Counted from the stretch's first letter, positions 1 to 8,714 are shown. The stretch is DNA of 64,000 bases from Duganella sp. CF458 (GCF_900113115.1 NZ_FOOF01000014.1:124001-188000); one strand, 5' to 3'. The notes: generated from the letters alone by a model not told the origin. Numbers and translations: made by a program.

Positions 1-655
1 CGGGGCGCACGCCGGCCTTGTCGAAGGCGGCATCGATATGGCCGCGGCCGGTAAAGCCGACGTCGTAGGTGATCAACGGGTATTCGGCCAGGTCTTCCAG
101 GCGGATCGGGGAACGCGTCAGCAGCGGATGGCCATCCGGCACCACCACCAGGTGGCTCCAGCGGTAGCAAGGGAAAGACACCAGGTCCGGGAATTGCGAC
201 AGGCCTTCGGTGGCGATGCCGATATCGGCCTTGCCCGACAGCACCCATTCAGCGATATGGTCGGGCGCGCTTTGCTGCAGGGCGATGCGCACGTCCGGGA
301 ACTCATTGCGGAAATGCGACACCGCTTTGGGCAGCGCATAGCGCGCCTGGGTGTGGGTGGCGGCGATGGTCAGCGTGCCGCTTTTCTGGCCGGTGAACTC
401 CAGGCTGGCCTGCTGCAGGTTTTCCGCTTCCACCAGCAAGCGGTCGACGATCTTCAGGATGCCCTTGCCAGGCTCGGTCAGGCCGGTCAGGCGCTTGCCG
501 TTGCGTTCGAAGATGATGACGCCCAGTTCGTCTTCCAGTTCGCGGATCTGGCGGCTTACCCCCGGCTGCGAGGTGAACAGCGCATTCGCCACTTCGGTCA
601 GGTTGTAGTTGCGGCGCGCCGCTTCGCGCACGGAGCGCAATTGCTGGAAGTTCAT
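1..655 (-). CDS. cysB: CysB/Cbl-type LysR regulator (C-terminus off the left edge)
   Basis: LysR-family regulator of sulfur assimilation; about 218 residues are visible and the C-terminal end lies outside the window. It starts MNFQQLRSVREAARRNYN, close to the CysB/Cbl start, with the winged helix-turn-helix in residues 1-60 (LTEVANALFTSQPGVSRQ, ELEDELGVIIFER) followed by the substrate-binding-like effector domain that in CysB binds O-acetylserine/N-acetylserine or sulfate-related ligands. The ATG overlaps the cysA stop as ATGA, so it is the last gene seen of the cysT-cysW-cysA-cysB operon and probably translationally coupled. In the family, CysB activates the sulfate transporter genes it sits with here. 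Cbl, its paralogue for sulfonate use, is the alternative. Confidence 0.9.
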   Translation of the reverse strand, partial: MNFQQLRSVREAARRNYNLTEVANALFTSQPGVSRQIRELEDELGVIIFERNGKRLTGLTEPGKGILKIVDRLLVEAENLQQASLEFTGQKSGTLTIAATHTQARYALPKAVSHFRNEFPDVRIALQQSAPDHIAEWVLSGKADIGIATEGLSQFPDLVSFPCYRWSHLVVVPDGHPLLTRSPIRLEDLAEYPLITYDVGFTGRGHIDAAFDKAGVRP

Positions 656-1716
656 GCGTGTGCCCCTTCATCGACGAAGACGCGCAGGCGCTTGGGACGC
701 ACCACCAGGGTTTCGCCGTCTTGCAGGTTAAGTTGGATGTAGCGATCGTTGGACATGGTGGCCTCGATAATCTGGGCGTTGTCGGTGCGTTCCAGGTCGA
801 GCTGGGCCAGCGGGCCGATCGCATGCGCGCGGCGCAGCTTGACCACGATGCCTTCCGCTCCCGGTACGTAACGCTCGACTTCCAGGTCGTGCGGGCGGAT
901 GTAGGCCGTGCCCTTGCCGCTGCCATGCCCTGCCACATCGAACTCCACGCCGTCGCTGGCCAGCACGCCTTCATGCACGCGGCCATGGAACACGTTGACG
1001 TTGCCGAGGAAGCCATACACGAACGGCGAGGCAGGATGGTTGTACACCTCGTCCGGAGAACCCAGCTGCTCGACATGGCCTTTGTTCATCAGCACCACGC
1101 GGTCGGCCACTTCCAGCGCCTCTTCCTGGTCATGGGTCACGAAAATCGAGGTGACGTGCAGCTCGTCGTGCAGCCGGCGCAGCCAGCGGCGCAGTTCCTT
1201 GCGCACCTTGGCGTCCAGCGCACCGAACGGTTCGTCCAGCAGCAGCACGCGTGGTTCAACGGCCAAGGCGCGCGCCAGGGCGATACGCTGGCGCTGGCCG
1301 CCGGAGAGCTGGGGCGGATAGCGGTCGGCCAGCCAGTCCAATTGCACCAGCTCCAGCAGTTCCTTCACCTTGCGGCGGATCTGGTCTTCCGACGGACGCT
1401 CCTTGCGCGGCTTGACGCGCAGGCCGAAGGCTACGTTCTCGAACACGGTCATGTGCTTGAACAGCGCATAGTGCTGGAATACGAAACCCACCTGGCGCTC
1501 GCGCACGTGGCGGTCCGAAGCATCCTGCCCGTCCAGCAGCACCTGGCCCGAATCGGGATGTTCCAGGCCGGCGATGCAGCGCAGCAGCGTGGTCTTGCCG
1601 CAGCCCGATGGGCCCAGCAGCGCGGTCAGCTCGCCTTGCGGGAAATCGAGCGATACATTGTCCAGGGCGACGAAGTCGCCGAAACGCTTGTTGATGTTCT
1701 TGACTGCGATCGTCAT
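652..1716 (-). CDS. cysA: Sulfate/thiosulfate ABC transporter ATPase CysA
   Basis: ATPase subunit that drives sulfate/thiosulfate import with CysT and CysW. 354 residues, normal for the family. Walker A GPSGCGKT is at 35-42, the Q-loop near FQHYALF (80-86), the signature LSGGQ at 137-141, Walker B VLLLDEP at about 157-163 and the H-loop histidine near 195 (FVTHDQEE). The C-terminal third is the TOBE-like regulatory domain typical of CysA. The gene begins 1 base after the cysW stop and ends in an ATGA overlap with the LysR regulator, so the four genes are one transcript. The assignment to sulfate rather than another anion rests on the linked permeases and CysB. Confidence 0.96.
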   Translation of the reverse strand: MTIAVKNINKRFGDFVALDNVSLDFPQGELTALLGPSGCGKTTLLRCIAGLEHPDSGQVLLDGQDASDRHVRERQVGFVFQHYALFKHMTVFENVAFGLRVKPRKERPSEDQIRRKVKELLELVQLDWLADRYPPQLSGGQRQRIALARALAVEPRVLLLDEPFGALDAKVRKELRRWLRRLHDELHVTSIFVTHDQEEALEVADRVVLMNKGHVEQLGSPDEVYNHPASPFVYGFLGNVNVFHGRVHEGVLASDGVEFDVAGHGSGKGTAYIRPHDLEVERYVPGAEGIVVKLRRAHAIGPLAQLDLERTDNAQIIEATMSNDRYIQLNLQDGETLVVRPKRLRVFVDEGAHA

Positions 1717-1717
1717 A

Positions 1718-2602
1718 TCAATGCTCCTTGGCGTCGTCGCCGTAGTTTTCGTGCAGGCGCCATTCGATGAAGGTTTTCACTGCCAGGGTCACCAGCGCCA
1801 GCAGGGCCAGCAGCGAGGCCACGGCAAAGGCGGCGGCAAAGTTGTATTCGTTGTAGAGGATCTCGACCTGCAGCGGCATGGTGTTGGTCTCGCCACGGAT
1901 ATGGCCGGACACCACCGACACCGCGCCGAACTCGCCCATGGCGCGGGCGTTGCACAGGATCACGCCGTACAGCAGGCCCCACTTGATGTTCGGCAGGGTC
2001 ACGCGGAAGAAGGTCTGCCAGCCGTTCGCGCCCAGCACCACGGCCGCTTCCTCTTCCTCACTGCCCTGCGCCTGCATCAGCGGGATCAGCTCACGCGCCA
2101 CGAACGGGAAAGTAATGAACACGGTGGCCAGCACGATGCCCGGCACGGCAAACAGGATCCTGATGTCGTGCTCCGCCAGCCATGGGCCGAACCAGCCCTG
2201 GGCACCGAACAGCAGCACGTAGATCAGGCCCGAGATCACCGGCGAGACCGAGAACGGCAGGTCGATCAGCGTCAGCAACAGGCTCTTGCCGCGGAACTCG
2301 AACTTGGTGATGGCCCAGGAAGCGGCGACGCCGAACACCAGGTTGAACGGCACTGCGATGGCGGCGGTCAGCAGCGTGAGCTTGATGGCGGCAATCGAGT
2401 CGTCTTCCAGGATGGCGTTGGCATACACCTCCCAGCCCTTCTTCAGCGCTTCGACGAACACGGCGACCAGCGGCACGAACAGGAACAGGGTCAGGAAAGT
2501 CAGCGCCACCGCGATCAGGGTGTAGCGCACCCAGCGCGGTTCCAGCGCGTCATGGCGTTGCGGCAGTTCGCCGCGGCGGCTTGGATTGGTGGTTGCGCTC
2601 AT
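1718..2602 (-). CDS. cysW: Sulfate ABC transporter permease CysW
   Basis: Inner-membrane permease that pairs with CysT. 294 residues from the ATG at 2602, chosen because it overlaps the cysT stop as ATGA; an in-frame upstream start would add eight residues lying inside cysT. About six hydrophobic helices are visible, the first at about residues 28-50. The EAA loop that docks on CysA is clear near residue 185-205 (EEAAVVLGANGWQTFFRV). The segment DLPFSVSPVISGLIYVLLFG is characteristic of CysW. Second gene of the cys operon. Confidence 0.95.
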   Translation of the reverse strand: MSATTNPSRRGELPQRHDALEPRWVRYTLIAVALTFLTLFLFVPLVAVFVEALKKGWEVYANAILEDDSIAAIKLTLLTAAIAVPFNLVFGVAASWAITKFEFRGKSLLLTLIDLPFSVSPVISGLIYVLLFGAQGWFGPWLAEHDIRILFAVPGIVLATVFITFPFVARELIPLMQAQGSEEEEAAVVLGANGWQTFFRVTLPNIKWGLLYGVILCNARAMGEFGAVSVVSGHIRGETNTMPLQVEILYNEYNFAAAFAVASLLALLALVTLAVKTFIEWRLHENYGDDAKEH

Positions 2603-3489
2603 TTGGCGTTCCTCCCGCGCGACCATGCCTGCAGCAGGTTAATCGCCAGCAGCATCAGGAAGGACGCCACCAGCATGACCACCGCGATGGCGGTAGCGCC
2701 GGCGTAGTCGTACTGTTCCAGCTTGGTGATGATGAACAGCGGCGTGATCTCGGAAACCAGCGGCATATTGCCGGCGATGAAAATCACCGAGCCGAATTCG
2801 CCGGTGGCGCGGGCAAAGGCCAGCGCAAAGCCGGTCAGCAGCGATGGCAAGATGGTCGGGAATACCACGCGGCGGAAGGTCTGGAAGGCCGAAGCGCCCA
2901 GGCTGGCAGCGGCTTCTTCCAGTTCGCGCTCGGCGTCTTCCAGCACCGGCTGCACGGTACGCACCACAAAAGGCAGGCCGATGAAGGTCAGCGCCACCAC
3001 CACGCCCAGCGGGGTGAAAGCGACCTTGATGCCAAGCACGCCTTCAATAAAGCGGCCGAACCAGCCATTGGACGAATACAAGGCGGTCAGGGTGATGCCG
3101 GCAACGGCGGTCGGCAGTGCGAACGGCAGGTCGACCAGTGCGTCGACAATGCGCTTGCCGGGGAATTTGTAACGCACCAGCACCCAGGCCACGATGCCGC
3201 CGAAGAAGACGTTCAATGCGGCGCCAATGAATGAGGCGCCGAAGGTCAATTTGTAAGAGGCGACCACGCGCTCCGAGGTGACGGCGCTCCAGAAGCCTTC
3301 CCAGGTCATGGTGAAAGTCTTGAGGAAGATCGCCGACAGCGGAATCAGGACGATCAGGGTCAGGTACAGGATGGTGAATCCAAGCGACAGGTTAAAGCCG
3401 GGCATCACGCGGTATGGCGCTTTGCGGGCCTTCACCTCGCCTCCCGGCGCCGCCGCCGGGGTGGTCACTGATGCAGCAACTGCAGACAT
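2599..3489 (-). CDS. cysT: Sulfate ABC transporter permease CysT (CysU)
   Basis: First gene of the sulfate transporter operon; partner permease of CysW. 296 residues from the ATG at 3489, which has a good ribosome binding site (AAGGGAGC) just upstream; a longer in-frame start would remove that spacing. Six membrane segments are visible, and the EAA loop LEEAAASLGASAFQTFRRV matches CysA-docking loops. DLPFALPTAVAGITLTALY is a CysT hallmark. The substrate-binding protein gene is not in this operon; a sulfate-binding protein gene lies at 8715-9728 on the same strand. Confidence 0.95.
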   Translation of the reverse strand: MSAVAASVTTPAAAPGGEVKARKAPYRVMPGFNLSLGFTILYLTLIVLIPLSAIFLKTFTMTWEGFWSAVTSERVVASYKLTFGASFIGAALNVFFGGIVAWVLVRYKFPGKRIVDALVDLPFALPTAVAGITLTALYSSNGWFGRFIEGVLGIKVAFTPLGVVVALTFIGLPFVVRTVQPVLEDAERELEEAAASLGASAFQTFRRVVFPTILPSLLTGFALAFARATGEFGSVIFIAGNMPLVSEITPLFIITKLEQYDYAGATAIAVVMLVASFLMLLAINLLQAWSRGRNAK

Positions 3490-3594
3490 GCTTGCTCCCT
3501 TATTACATTTTCGACTAATAGGAGCGCATGTTCGCATTCATGCGTTATAAACCAAACTACGCTTTTTTCATTTGCTTAGATGCCAGAACGGCAG
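3490..3594 (-). promoter_or_regulatory. Leader/promoter region of cysT with possible CysB site
   Basis: On the minus strand this region carries TTATAACGCATGAATGCG, in which CGCAT and ATGCG form a small inverted repeat. The heptamer TATAACG (3543-3549) lies 54-60 bases upstream of the cysT start and also occurs upstream of sbp (9804-9810). CysB-regulated promoters are known to have AT-rich sites next to the -35 region, so a shared CysB site is plausible; this is inference from two copies only. Confidence 0.35.
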
Positions 3595-4368
3595 TCATGC
3601 CACCAGTTTGGCCGCTACCGAGACCAGCACCGTGGCCAATACGCCGCGCAGGAGCCGCTCCGGCATGGAGCGCGCAAACCAGGAGCCGAGGGTAATGCCG
3701 GGCACCGACCCCACCAGCAAGGTCAACAGGAGCGACCAGTCGATCGAGCCCAGCCACCAATGTCCGGCAGCGGCAATCGCGGTCAGCGGCACGGCATAGG
3801 CGATATCGGTACCGGCCACCTCCGCCGCCGTCAGGCGCGGGTACATCAGCACCAGCAGCGTAGCGCCTACCGCGCCGGCCCCGATCGAGGAAATGGTCAC
3901 CAGCGTGCCGAGCACGACGCCGGCCACCACGGTCGTGGTGGCCAACGCCCTGCCCTGCAATTGTCGTTCAGGGTGGGCCAGCATCCATGCCAGCATTTTG
4001 CCGCGGAACAGGATGGCCACCACGGTAAGCATGACGGAACCGGCGATGCAGATGCGGATCAGGTGGCCAATTTGCTTGTCCAGCGCACCGAAATACTTCA
4101 GGCCCAAGGTCGCGACCAAGGCCGCCGGCAAGGCGCCATAGCACAGCAGGCGCACGATGTCCCAGCGCACCGTGCCGCGCAGGCGGTGGGTGAACGTGCC
4201 GGCAGTCTTGGTCACCGAGGCAAACGCCAGGTCGGTGCCCACGGCCACCGAGGGCGAAACGCCGAACACCAAGGTCAGGATGGGCGTCATGAGCGAACCG
4301 CCGCCCACGCCGGTCAGACCGACCAGCGCGCCTACGACAAAACCAGAAACGATGAACGACCAATCCAT
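3595..4368 (-). CDS. TauE/SafE family (DUF81) anion exporter
   Basis: Polytopic membrane protein of the TauE/SafE family, members of which export sulfite, sulfoacetate or related organic anions. 257 residues from the ATG at 4368, which has GGAAGG eight bases upstream. The N-terminal half shows the family pattern (FVVGALVGLTGVGGGSLMTP, then VAVGTDLAFASVTKTAGT), and the second half repeats it (STIGAGAVGATLLVLMYPR, then VAGTDIAYAVPLTAIAA), the internal duplication expected of DUF81. It sits about 105 bases upstream of cysT on the same strand, suggesting relief of sulfite or other sulfur-anion excess; substrate is not determined by sequence. Confidence 0.85.
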   Translation of the reverse strand: MDWSFIVSGFVVGALVGLTGVGGGSLMTPILTLVFGVSPSVAVGTDLAFASVTKTAGTFTHRLRGTVRWDIVRLLCYGALPAALVATLGLKYFGALDKQIGHLIRICIAGSVMLTVVAILFRGKMLAWMLAHPERQLQGRALATTTVVAGVVLGTLVTISSIGAGAVGATLLVLMYPRLTAAEVAGTDIAYAVPLTAIAAAGHWWLGSIDWSLLLTLLVGSVPGITLGSWFARSMPERLLRGVLATVLVSVAAKLVA

Positions 4369-4443
4369 GCGAAATCCTTCCAAGATCCGCTAGGGTATCC
4401 AGATGAGCATGAATTCCAAACAATGAATTCCTTATTTGCTTAT

Positions 4444-4469
4444 AAAAAAAGCGCCCCGCAGGGCGCTTT
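4444..4469 (-). terminator. Rho-independent terminator of the TonB-dependent receptor gene
   Basis: Minus strand reads AAAGCGCCC-TGCG-GGGCGCTTT followed by further T residues; the perfect stem lies at 4451-4466 with the T-run at 4450-4444. It starts about 20 bases after the receptor stop codon and separates that gene from the downstream TauE-type gene. Confidence 0.9.
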
Positions 4470-4487
4470 CAAAACGGGAGTAACTCG

Positions 4488-6899
4488 TTAGAACGCGGTA
4501 TCGAACTTCAGGTACATGGAACGGCCATTCACGCCAAATGGGCAGGTTTCCCAGCAATACTTGAAGCCCAGTTTCGGGAAATCGCCGCCATTGGTCCATT
4601 CGGACGGGTAGGTGTCGAACAGGTTGTTGACGCCGAATGCCAGGGTGGTCTTCTTGCTAAAGCTATAACGAATGCTCGAATCCACGATCCATTTCGCGTC
4701 CCAGGTCTGCAGCGGGCTGAAGCCTTCGCCCTGTACTTCACCGTAGTAGTTGGCGCGCGCATTCACGTTCCACTGGCCGATGGTGTAGTCAGCTGCAACA
4801 ACGTGGTGCTTGCGTGGCTGGCCGCGTTCGATCAGGGTGACCTGGGCCTGGTTGAACAGCTGTTCGCCGGTCAGCAGGCTGGATGGCGAGTGGCGCTTGG
4901 TGACCTCGGTCTTGTTGAAGCCCAACTGGCCGGACAGCACCAGGGTCGACGAGGTGAACTTGGTGGTATGGTCGGCAACGATGTCCAGGCCACGGGTCTT
5001 GGTGTCGACCGCGTTGGTGAAGAACTGCGCCTGGCCCACCTTCAGCGGGTTCAGCACGTCGGCGATCGGGCCACCGCCGGCTTCCGGCGAGATTTCGCTG
5101 GAGAACACGATGCGGTCCTTGATCTTGATCTGGTACAGGTCGGCGGTCAGCGACATATTCTTCGCTGGACGCAGCACCATGCCCACCGATGCATTGCGCG
5201 AGGTTTCTTCCTTCAGCGGCTTGATGCCCAGCGCGGTGGTGACAGCGCTGCCTTCACGAGCCGTCAACGTTTCGGTCAGCTCGCCGGCCTGGTTCAGGTT
5301 GGTGGAAACCGAGCTGTAGAACTTCTGCTGCACGCCCGGTGCGCGGAAGCCGGACGACACGCTGCCGCGCAGGCCGAATTGCTTGGTCGGGTCCCAGCGC
5401 GCGCTCAGCTTGCCGGTGGTGGTGTTGCCGAAGTCGGAGTACTTTTCATAGCGAACCGCGGCAGCCAGCAGCAAGTCTTTGACAGGATGGTATTCCGTGT
5501 CCAGGAACAGGGCGATATTGTGGCGGCCTTCATCCACCGCCGTGGCCGGGGTATAGCCCGGGAAGCCCTGGGTGCCGGATGCCGCCACGCCGCCGGTCTG
5601 GTTGGTAATCGGAATGGCCGGGTTGTTGGTGCGGCCATATTGGTAGGACACCGGGTCTCCAGCGACGATCTGGTAGTTGTCGCGGCGGTACTCGAAACCG
5701 GTGGCCACGAACACTTCCTCGCTGCCGAACTTGACCGGGCCTTTCACGTCGGCGTTGAAGGTGGTCTGGTCGAATTTCAGCTTGCCGGTATCGGCTTCGA
5801 ACGGCGACTCGGCGTAGATCCCGCCGCCCGGTTTCGGCTCGTACCAGTAGGAGACGTTGATGGTCTGCTTCTCGTGGAAATCGAGCTCGCTGCGGCCGTG
5901 ATTGATGCTGATGTCGGCCTTCCAGTCGTTCGGCAGGTCGCGCCGGTAGCCGAAGGCAAACGAAGCGTCTTTCACGGTGGTGCGGATATTCGGCAGGAAG
6001 CCTTCCGGATACACGGCCGGCACATTGCGGCCGTCGCCTTTGGAACGGAAGAAGCCGGACGAATCGCCCCTGCGCTTGGACACGCCGCCGAAGCTGTAGA
6101 ACTCACCCGCTTTGTCGACCGGCAAGGCCGCGTTCCACCACAAGTAGGCGTCTTTGGCGTCGCTGTCGCCGATGCGTTGGGTCACGCGTGGCGGATCGAC
6201 GCGCAGCGAGTCCGGACCGGCACGGTTGGTTTCGTCGCGCTTACGCCCTTCCAGCGACAAGTTGATATAGCCGCCGTCCTCGCCCAGCGACCAGCCGCGG
6301 TTCACGCTGCCGGAAACCATGTCGCCGTCGCCTTCCTTGGTGGTGCCGACCTGGCCGCTCAGGGCGGTCTCGTTCACGCTCGACTTCAGCACGATGTTGA
6401 TCACGCCGGCAATCGCGTCCGAGCCGTATTGGGCGGCCGCGCCATCGCGCAGCACTTCGATGTGGTGGATGGCCGACAGCGGAATCGCATTGATATCGGT
6501 ACCGGCCGAACCGCGGCCAATGGTTTGCTGCACATTGACCAGCGCCTGCTGGTGGCGGCGCTTGCCGTTGACCAGCACCAGCAATTGGTCAGGGCCGAGC
6601 GAACGCAGGGTCGCAGGGCGGATGATGTCGGTACCGTCGCTGATGAAGGTAGTGGAGAAGTTGAACGAGGGGTCCAGGGTTTGCAGCAGCTTGCCCAGTT
6701 CCAGCGGGCCGGCCGTCTGCAAATCCTTGGAGTTGATCAGGCCAACCGGCGCGGCCGTATCCAGTGCGGTCTTGGCAGTGGCGCGCGAGCCCAGCACGAC
6801 CACGGTCTGCTGTTCTTCGGCGGCGGGTTGCGCGGCGGTTTGTGCGTAAGCTTGCGATGTGGCCAGTAAAACAGCACTGGCAATAAGGGTGCGTTTCAT
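4488..6899 (-). CDS. TonB-dependent outer membrane receptor
   Basis: 803-residue outer membrane receptor for energised uptake of an unidentified ligand. Start at 6899 gives MKRTLIASAVLLATSQAYAQ, a clear signal peptide; longer in-frame starts would bury it. A plug domain follows (about residues 35-165: AVLRDG-like IEVLRDGAAAQYGSDAIAGV near its end), then the 22-stranded barrel rich in aromatic and polar alternation, ending in the aromatic terminus KFDTAF. There is no N-terminal STN signalling domain, so transduction to an ECF sigma factor is unlikely. The receptor lies between sulfur genes, so a sulfur-containing ligand is possible, but siderophore or carbohydrate receptors look the same at this level. 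Confidence 0.9.
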   Translation of the reverse strand: MKRTLIASAVLLATSQAYAQTAAQPAAEEQQTVVVLGSRATAKTALDTAAPVGLINSKDLQTAGPLELGKLLQTLDPSFNFSTTFISDGTDIIRPATLRSLGPDQLLVLVNGKRRHQQALVNVQQTIGRGSAGTDINAIPLSAIHHIEVLRDGAAAQYGSDAIAGVINIVLKSSVNETALSGQVGTTKEGDGDMVSGSVNRGWSLGEDGGYINLSLEGRKRDETNRAGPDSLRVDPPRVTQRIGDSDAKDAYLWWNAALPVDKAGEFYSFGGVSKRRGDSSGFFRSKGDGRNVPAVYPEGFLPNIRTTVKDASFAFGYRRDLPNDWKADISINHGRSELDFHEKQTINVSYWYEPKPGGGIYAESPFEADTGKLKFDQTTFNADVKGPVKFGSEEVFVATGFEYRRDNYQIVAGDPVSYQYGRTNNPAIPITNQTGGVAASGTQGFPGYTPATAVDEGRHNIALFLDTEYHPVKDLLLAAAVRYEKYSDFGNTTTGKLSARWDPTKQFGLRGSVSSGFRAPGVQQKFYSSVSTNLNQAGELTETLTAREGSAVTTALGIKPLKEETSRNASVGMVLRPAKNMSLTADLYQIKIKDRIVFSSEISPEAGGGPIADVLNPLKVGQAQFFTNAVDTKTRGLDIVADHTTKFTSSTLVLSGQLGFNKTEVTKRHSPSSLLTGEQLFNQAQVTLIERGQPRKHHVVAADYTIGQWNVNARANYYGEVQGEGFSPLQTWDAKWIVDSSIRYSFSKKTTLAFGVNNLFDTYPSEWTNGGDFPKLGFKYCWETCPFGVNGRSMYLKFDTAF

Positions 6900-7041
6900 A
6901 GGAATTCCGATCTCTCTAACGATTTTTATTTGGTGCCGCGAAAAAATACTAACCTGCACAATTGAACTCACAAAGGAATAATTCATTTATGACAAGTGAA
7001 TCAGCTGTCAACGTTGCATGAATGGAACAGACCCAAAGCTA

Positions 7042-7070
7042 TTGGCTTGTCTCCAGCCAAGTGCTACATT
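7042..7070 (+). promoter_or_regulatory. Candidate promoter with inverted repeat upstream of small gene
   Basis: TTGGCT (7042-7047), 17-base spacer, TACATT (7065-7070) fits a sigma-70 promoter for the gene starting at 7101. The -35 is half of a perfect inverted repeat TTGGCT-N7-AGCCAA (7042-7060), which could be an operator or coincidence. Confidence 0.4.
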
Positions 7071-7100
7071 GGTTGCAAGCGATTCATGGGAGGAAGTGTG

Positions 7101-7427
7101 ATGACTGATGCTCTGTTGCTGACCGACCGTTTGTGCGACCTGACCGAAATGGCCTTGCAGGCCTATACCAAGTTCGAAAAGGCCACTGTCTACTGCACCG
7201 CCAAGCACCTGATGGCCGACTTCGAAGACGCGGGGCTGCCGCTGGCGGCCCTCGACAAGTTGTCGACGATCCAGGCAGCCATCCTGGCGGCTGTCGAATT
7301 CGCCCCGCCCGGCGGCAAGAACAATCCCCAGTGCATCGTCGCCGCGCGCAACGAGATCGCCGCGCTGCGCGACATGCTGAAAGAAAAAAAGCGCCCCGAA
7401 GGGCGCCTGCAAGAACATCTGCACTAG
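7101..7427 (+). CDS. Small conserved-looking hypothetical protein (108 aa)
   Basis: I do not recognise this family. The ATG at 7101 has a strong ribosome binding site (GGGAGGAAG), better than any upstream start. The product is a mostly helical soluble protein of 108 residues with no signal peptide or membrane segment; two cysteines early (RLCDLTE, TVYCTAK) and a charged tail (KEKKRPEGR). It is divergent from the receptor gene and converges on the peroxiredoxin gene. Codons for the last dozen residues also encode the terminator hairpin of the opposite-strand gene, so the tail sequence may be constrained by that rather than by protein function. Confidence 0.7.
   Translation: MTDALLLTDRLCDLTEMALQAYTKFEKATVYCTAKHLMADFEDAGLPLAALDKLSTIQAAILAAVEFAPPGGKNNPQCIVAARNEIAALRDMLKEKKRPEGRLQEHLH
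7385..7406 (-). terminator. Peroxiredoxin terminator inside the opposite CDS
   Basis: Minus strand: GCGCCC-TTCG-GGGCGC then TTTTTT, a perfect six-pair stem with a UUCG loop (7391-7406, T-run 7390-7385). It lies about 80 bases past the peroxiredoxin stop and within the last codons of the convergent gene 7101-7427. Confidence 0.9.
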
Positions 7428-7484
7428 TCGTTCCGGGGACCTGGTGATCGTCTCCCCTTCCTGACCGGCGACCTTCCAAAACCG

Positions 7485-8123
7485 TTACTTGTCCGGTTGC
7501 GGTGTGATGCGCAGGTAAGGACGCGGGGCCATGAAGCCTGCCGGGTACTTCTGCTTGATCACTTCCGGGTCCTGCACGGTGAGCGGGATGATCACGTCAT
7601 CGCCATCTTTCCAGTTGCCTGGGGTGGCGACGGTGTGCTTGTCCGTCAGCTGCAGGGCGTCGATCACGCGCAGCACTTCGTCGAAGTTGCGGCCAGTGCT
7701 CAGCGGGTAAGTAATCTGCAGGCGCAGCTTCCTGGCCGGATCGATCACGAACAGCGAACGCACGGTCGCCGTGGCCGACTGGTTGGGATGGATCATGTCG
7801 TACAGCTCAGCGACCTTGCGGTCGGCGTCGGCGATGATCGGGAAGCCCACTACGGTCTGCTGGGTTTCTTCGATGTCCTTGATCCATTCCCTGTGCTGGT
7901 CGGCGGGGTCGACCGACAGGGCGATTGCCTTGACGTTGCGCCTGTCGAATTCAGGTTTCAGCTTGGCGGTCAGGCCCAGTTCCGTGGTGCAGACCGGCGT
8001 GAAGTCCGCCGGGTGCGAGAACAGCACGACCCAGGAATCGCCCGCCCACTCATGAAACCTGATGCTGCCAATGCTGGAATCCTGTTCGAAGTCCGGTGCG
8101 GTATCGCCAAGGCGTAAACTCAT
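7485..8123 (-). CDS. 1-Cys peroxiredoxin (Prx6 subfamily)
   Basis: Thiol peroxidase that reduces H2O2 and organic hydroperoxides. 212 residues, usual for Prx6-type proteins. The active-site motif PADFTPVC places the peroxidatic Cys at 45 with Thr42; there is no other cysteine in the protein, so it is a true 1-Cys enzyme needing an external reductant. The C-terminal extension (TVATPGNWKDGDDVIIPLTV onward) is typical of the subfamily. Start MSLRLGDTAPDF is the family start and has TTGGAGAG upstream. The first 74 bases overlap the end of the upstream hydrolase gene. Confidence 0.95.
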   Translation of the reverse strand: MSLRLGDTAPDFEQDSSIGSIRFHEWAGDSWVVLFSHPADFTPVCTTELGLTAKLKPEFDRRNVKAIALSVDPADQHREWIKDIEETQQTVVGFPIIADADRKVAELYDMIHPNQSATATVRSLFVIDPARKLRLQITYPLSTGRNFDEVLRVIDALQLTDKHTVATPGNWKDGDDVIIPLTVQDPEVIKQKYPAGFMAPRPYLRITPQPDK

Positions 8124-8685
8124 TCTTTCTCTCCAATGTTAAATGTGATGCGCGCTGCGCCAGGACCTGCAGCAGGCGCTGGCCAAAACGCCAGTCGCCC
8201 AGTCCCGATTCAGCGTTGATATGTCCCAGCGCTCCCGCATTGACGAAGTCGCTGCCCCAGCGCTGGGCCCAGGTTTCGGCGCTTTGCGCCGTCATCCATG
8301 GGTCGTTGGTGCTGGCCACCATGATCGATGGGCAAGGCAGTTCCCCGTGCGGCAGCAAGGTGCTGACCTGGAACTTATCGGGATCGGCAGGCCCCACCAG
8401 CAATACCCCCGCCACGTGGGGGGAGGTTGAACGTGACAGGCTTAATGCTGTGGTGAGGCAGCCGAAACTGTGTGCAACGATGAGGGTCGGACGGCGGTCT
8501 TCATCCAGTACTTCATCCAGGCGATCGGCCCAGCGCAGCAGGACCGGATCGCTCCAGCGCTTCTGCTCTACCCGTTCGAAGCGCGGGTACAGGCGCTGCC
8601 AGCGGGACTGCCAATGATCGGGCCCGCTGTTATGCAGGCCTGGCGCGACCAGGACGCGAAATTGGTTCAGTTGTTGGATCGCCAT
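8050..8685 (-). CDS. RBBP9/YdeN-type alpha/beta hydrolase
   Basis: Serine hydrolase of the small RBBP9/YdeN family; physiological substrate unknown. Predicted triad: Ser73 in VAHSFG, Asp128 in STNDPW, His155 in LGHINAES. 211 residues, about 20 longer than common family members: the core ends near GLGDWRFGQRLLQVL and a polar tail follows, which is the part overlapping the peroxiredoxin gene by 74 bases. Same strand as and probably co-transcribed with the peroxiredoxin. No signal peptide, so cytoplasmic. Confidence 0.85.
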   Translation of the reverse strand: MAIQQLNQFRVLVAPGLHNSGPDHWQSRWQRLYPRFERVEQKRWSDPVLLRWADRLDEVLDEDRRPTLIVAHSFGCLTTALSLSRSTSPHVAGVLLVGPADPDKFQVSTLLPHGELPCPSIMVASTNDPWMTAQSAETWAQRWGSDFVNAGALGHINAESGLGDWRFGQRLLQVLAQRASHLTLERKNEFTPWRYRTGLRTGFQHWQHQVS

Positions 8686-8714
8686 GCGGCCCTCCGTTGC
8701 GTGTATTTCTCGAA

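Noticed and set aside
4803..6869. 688-codon plus-strand open frame opposite the TonB-dependent receptor
   Set aside because: No recognisable domain, rich in Arg, His and Gly as is typical of antisense frames in high-GC genes, and no ribosome binding site. The receptor has clear signal peptide and barrel features.
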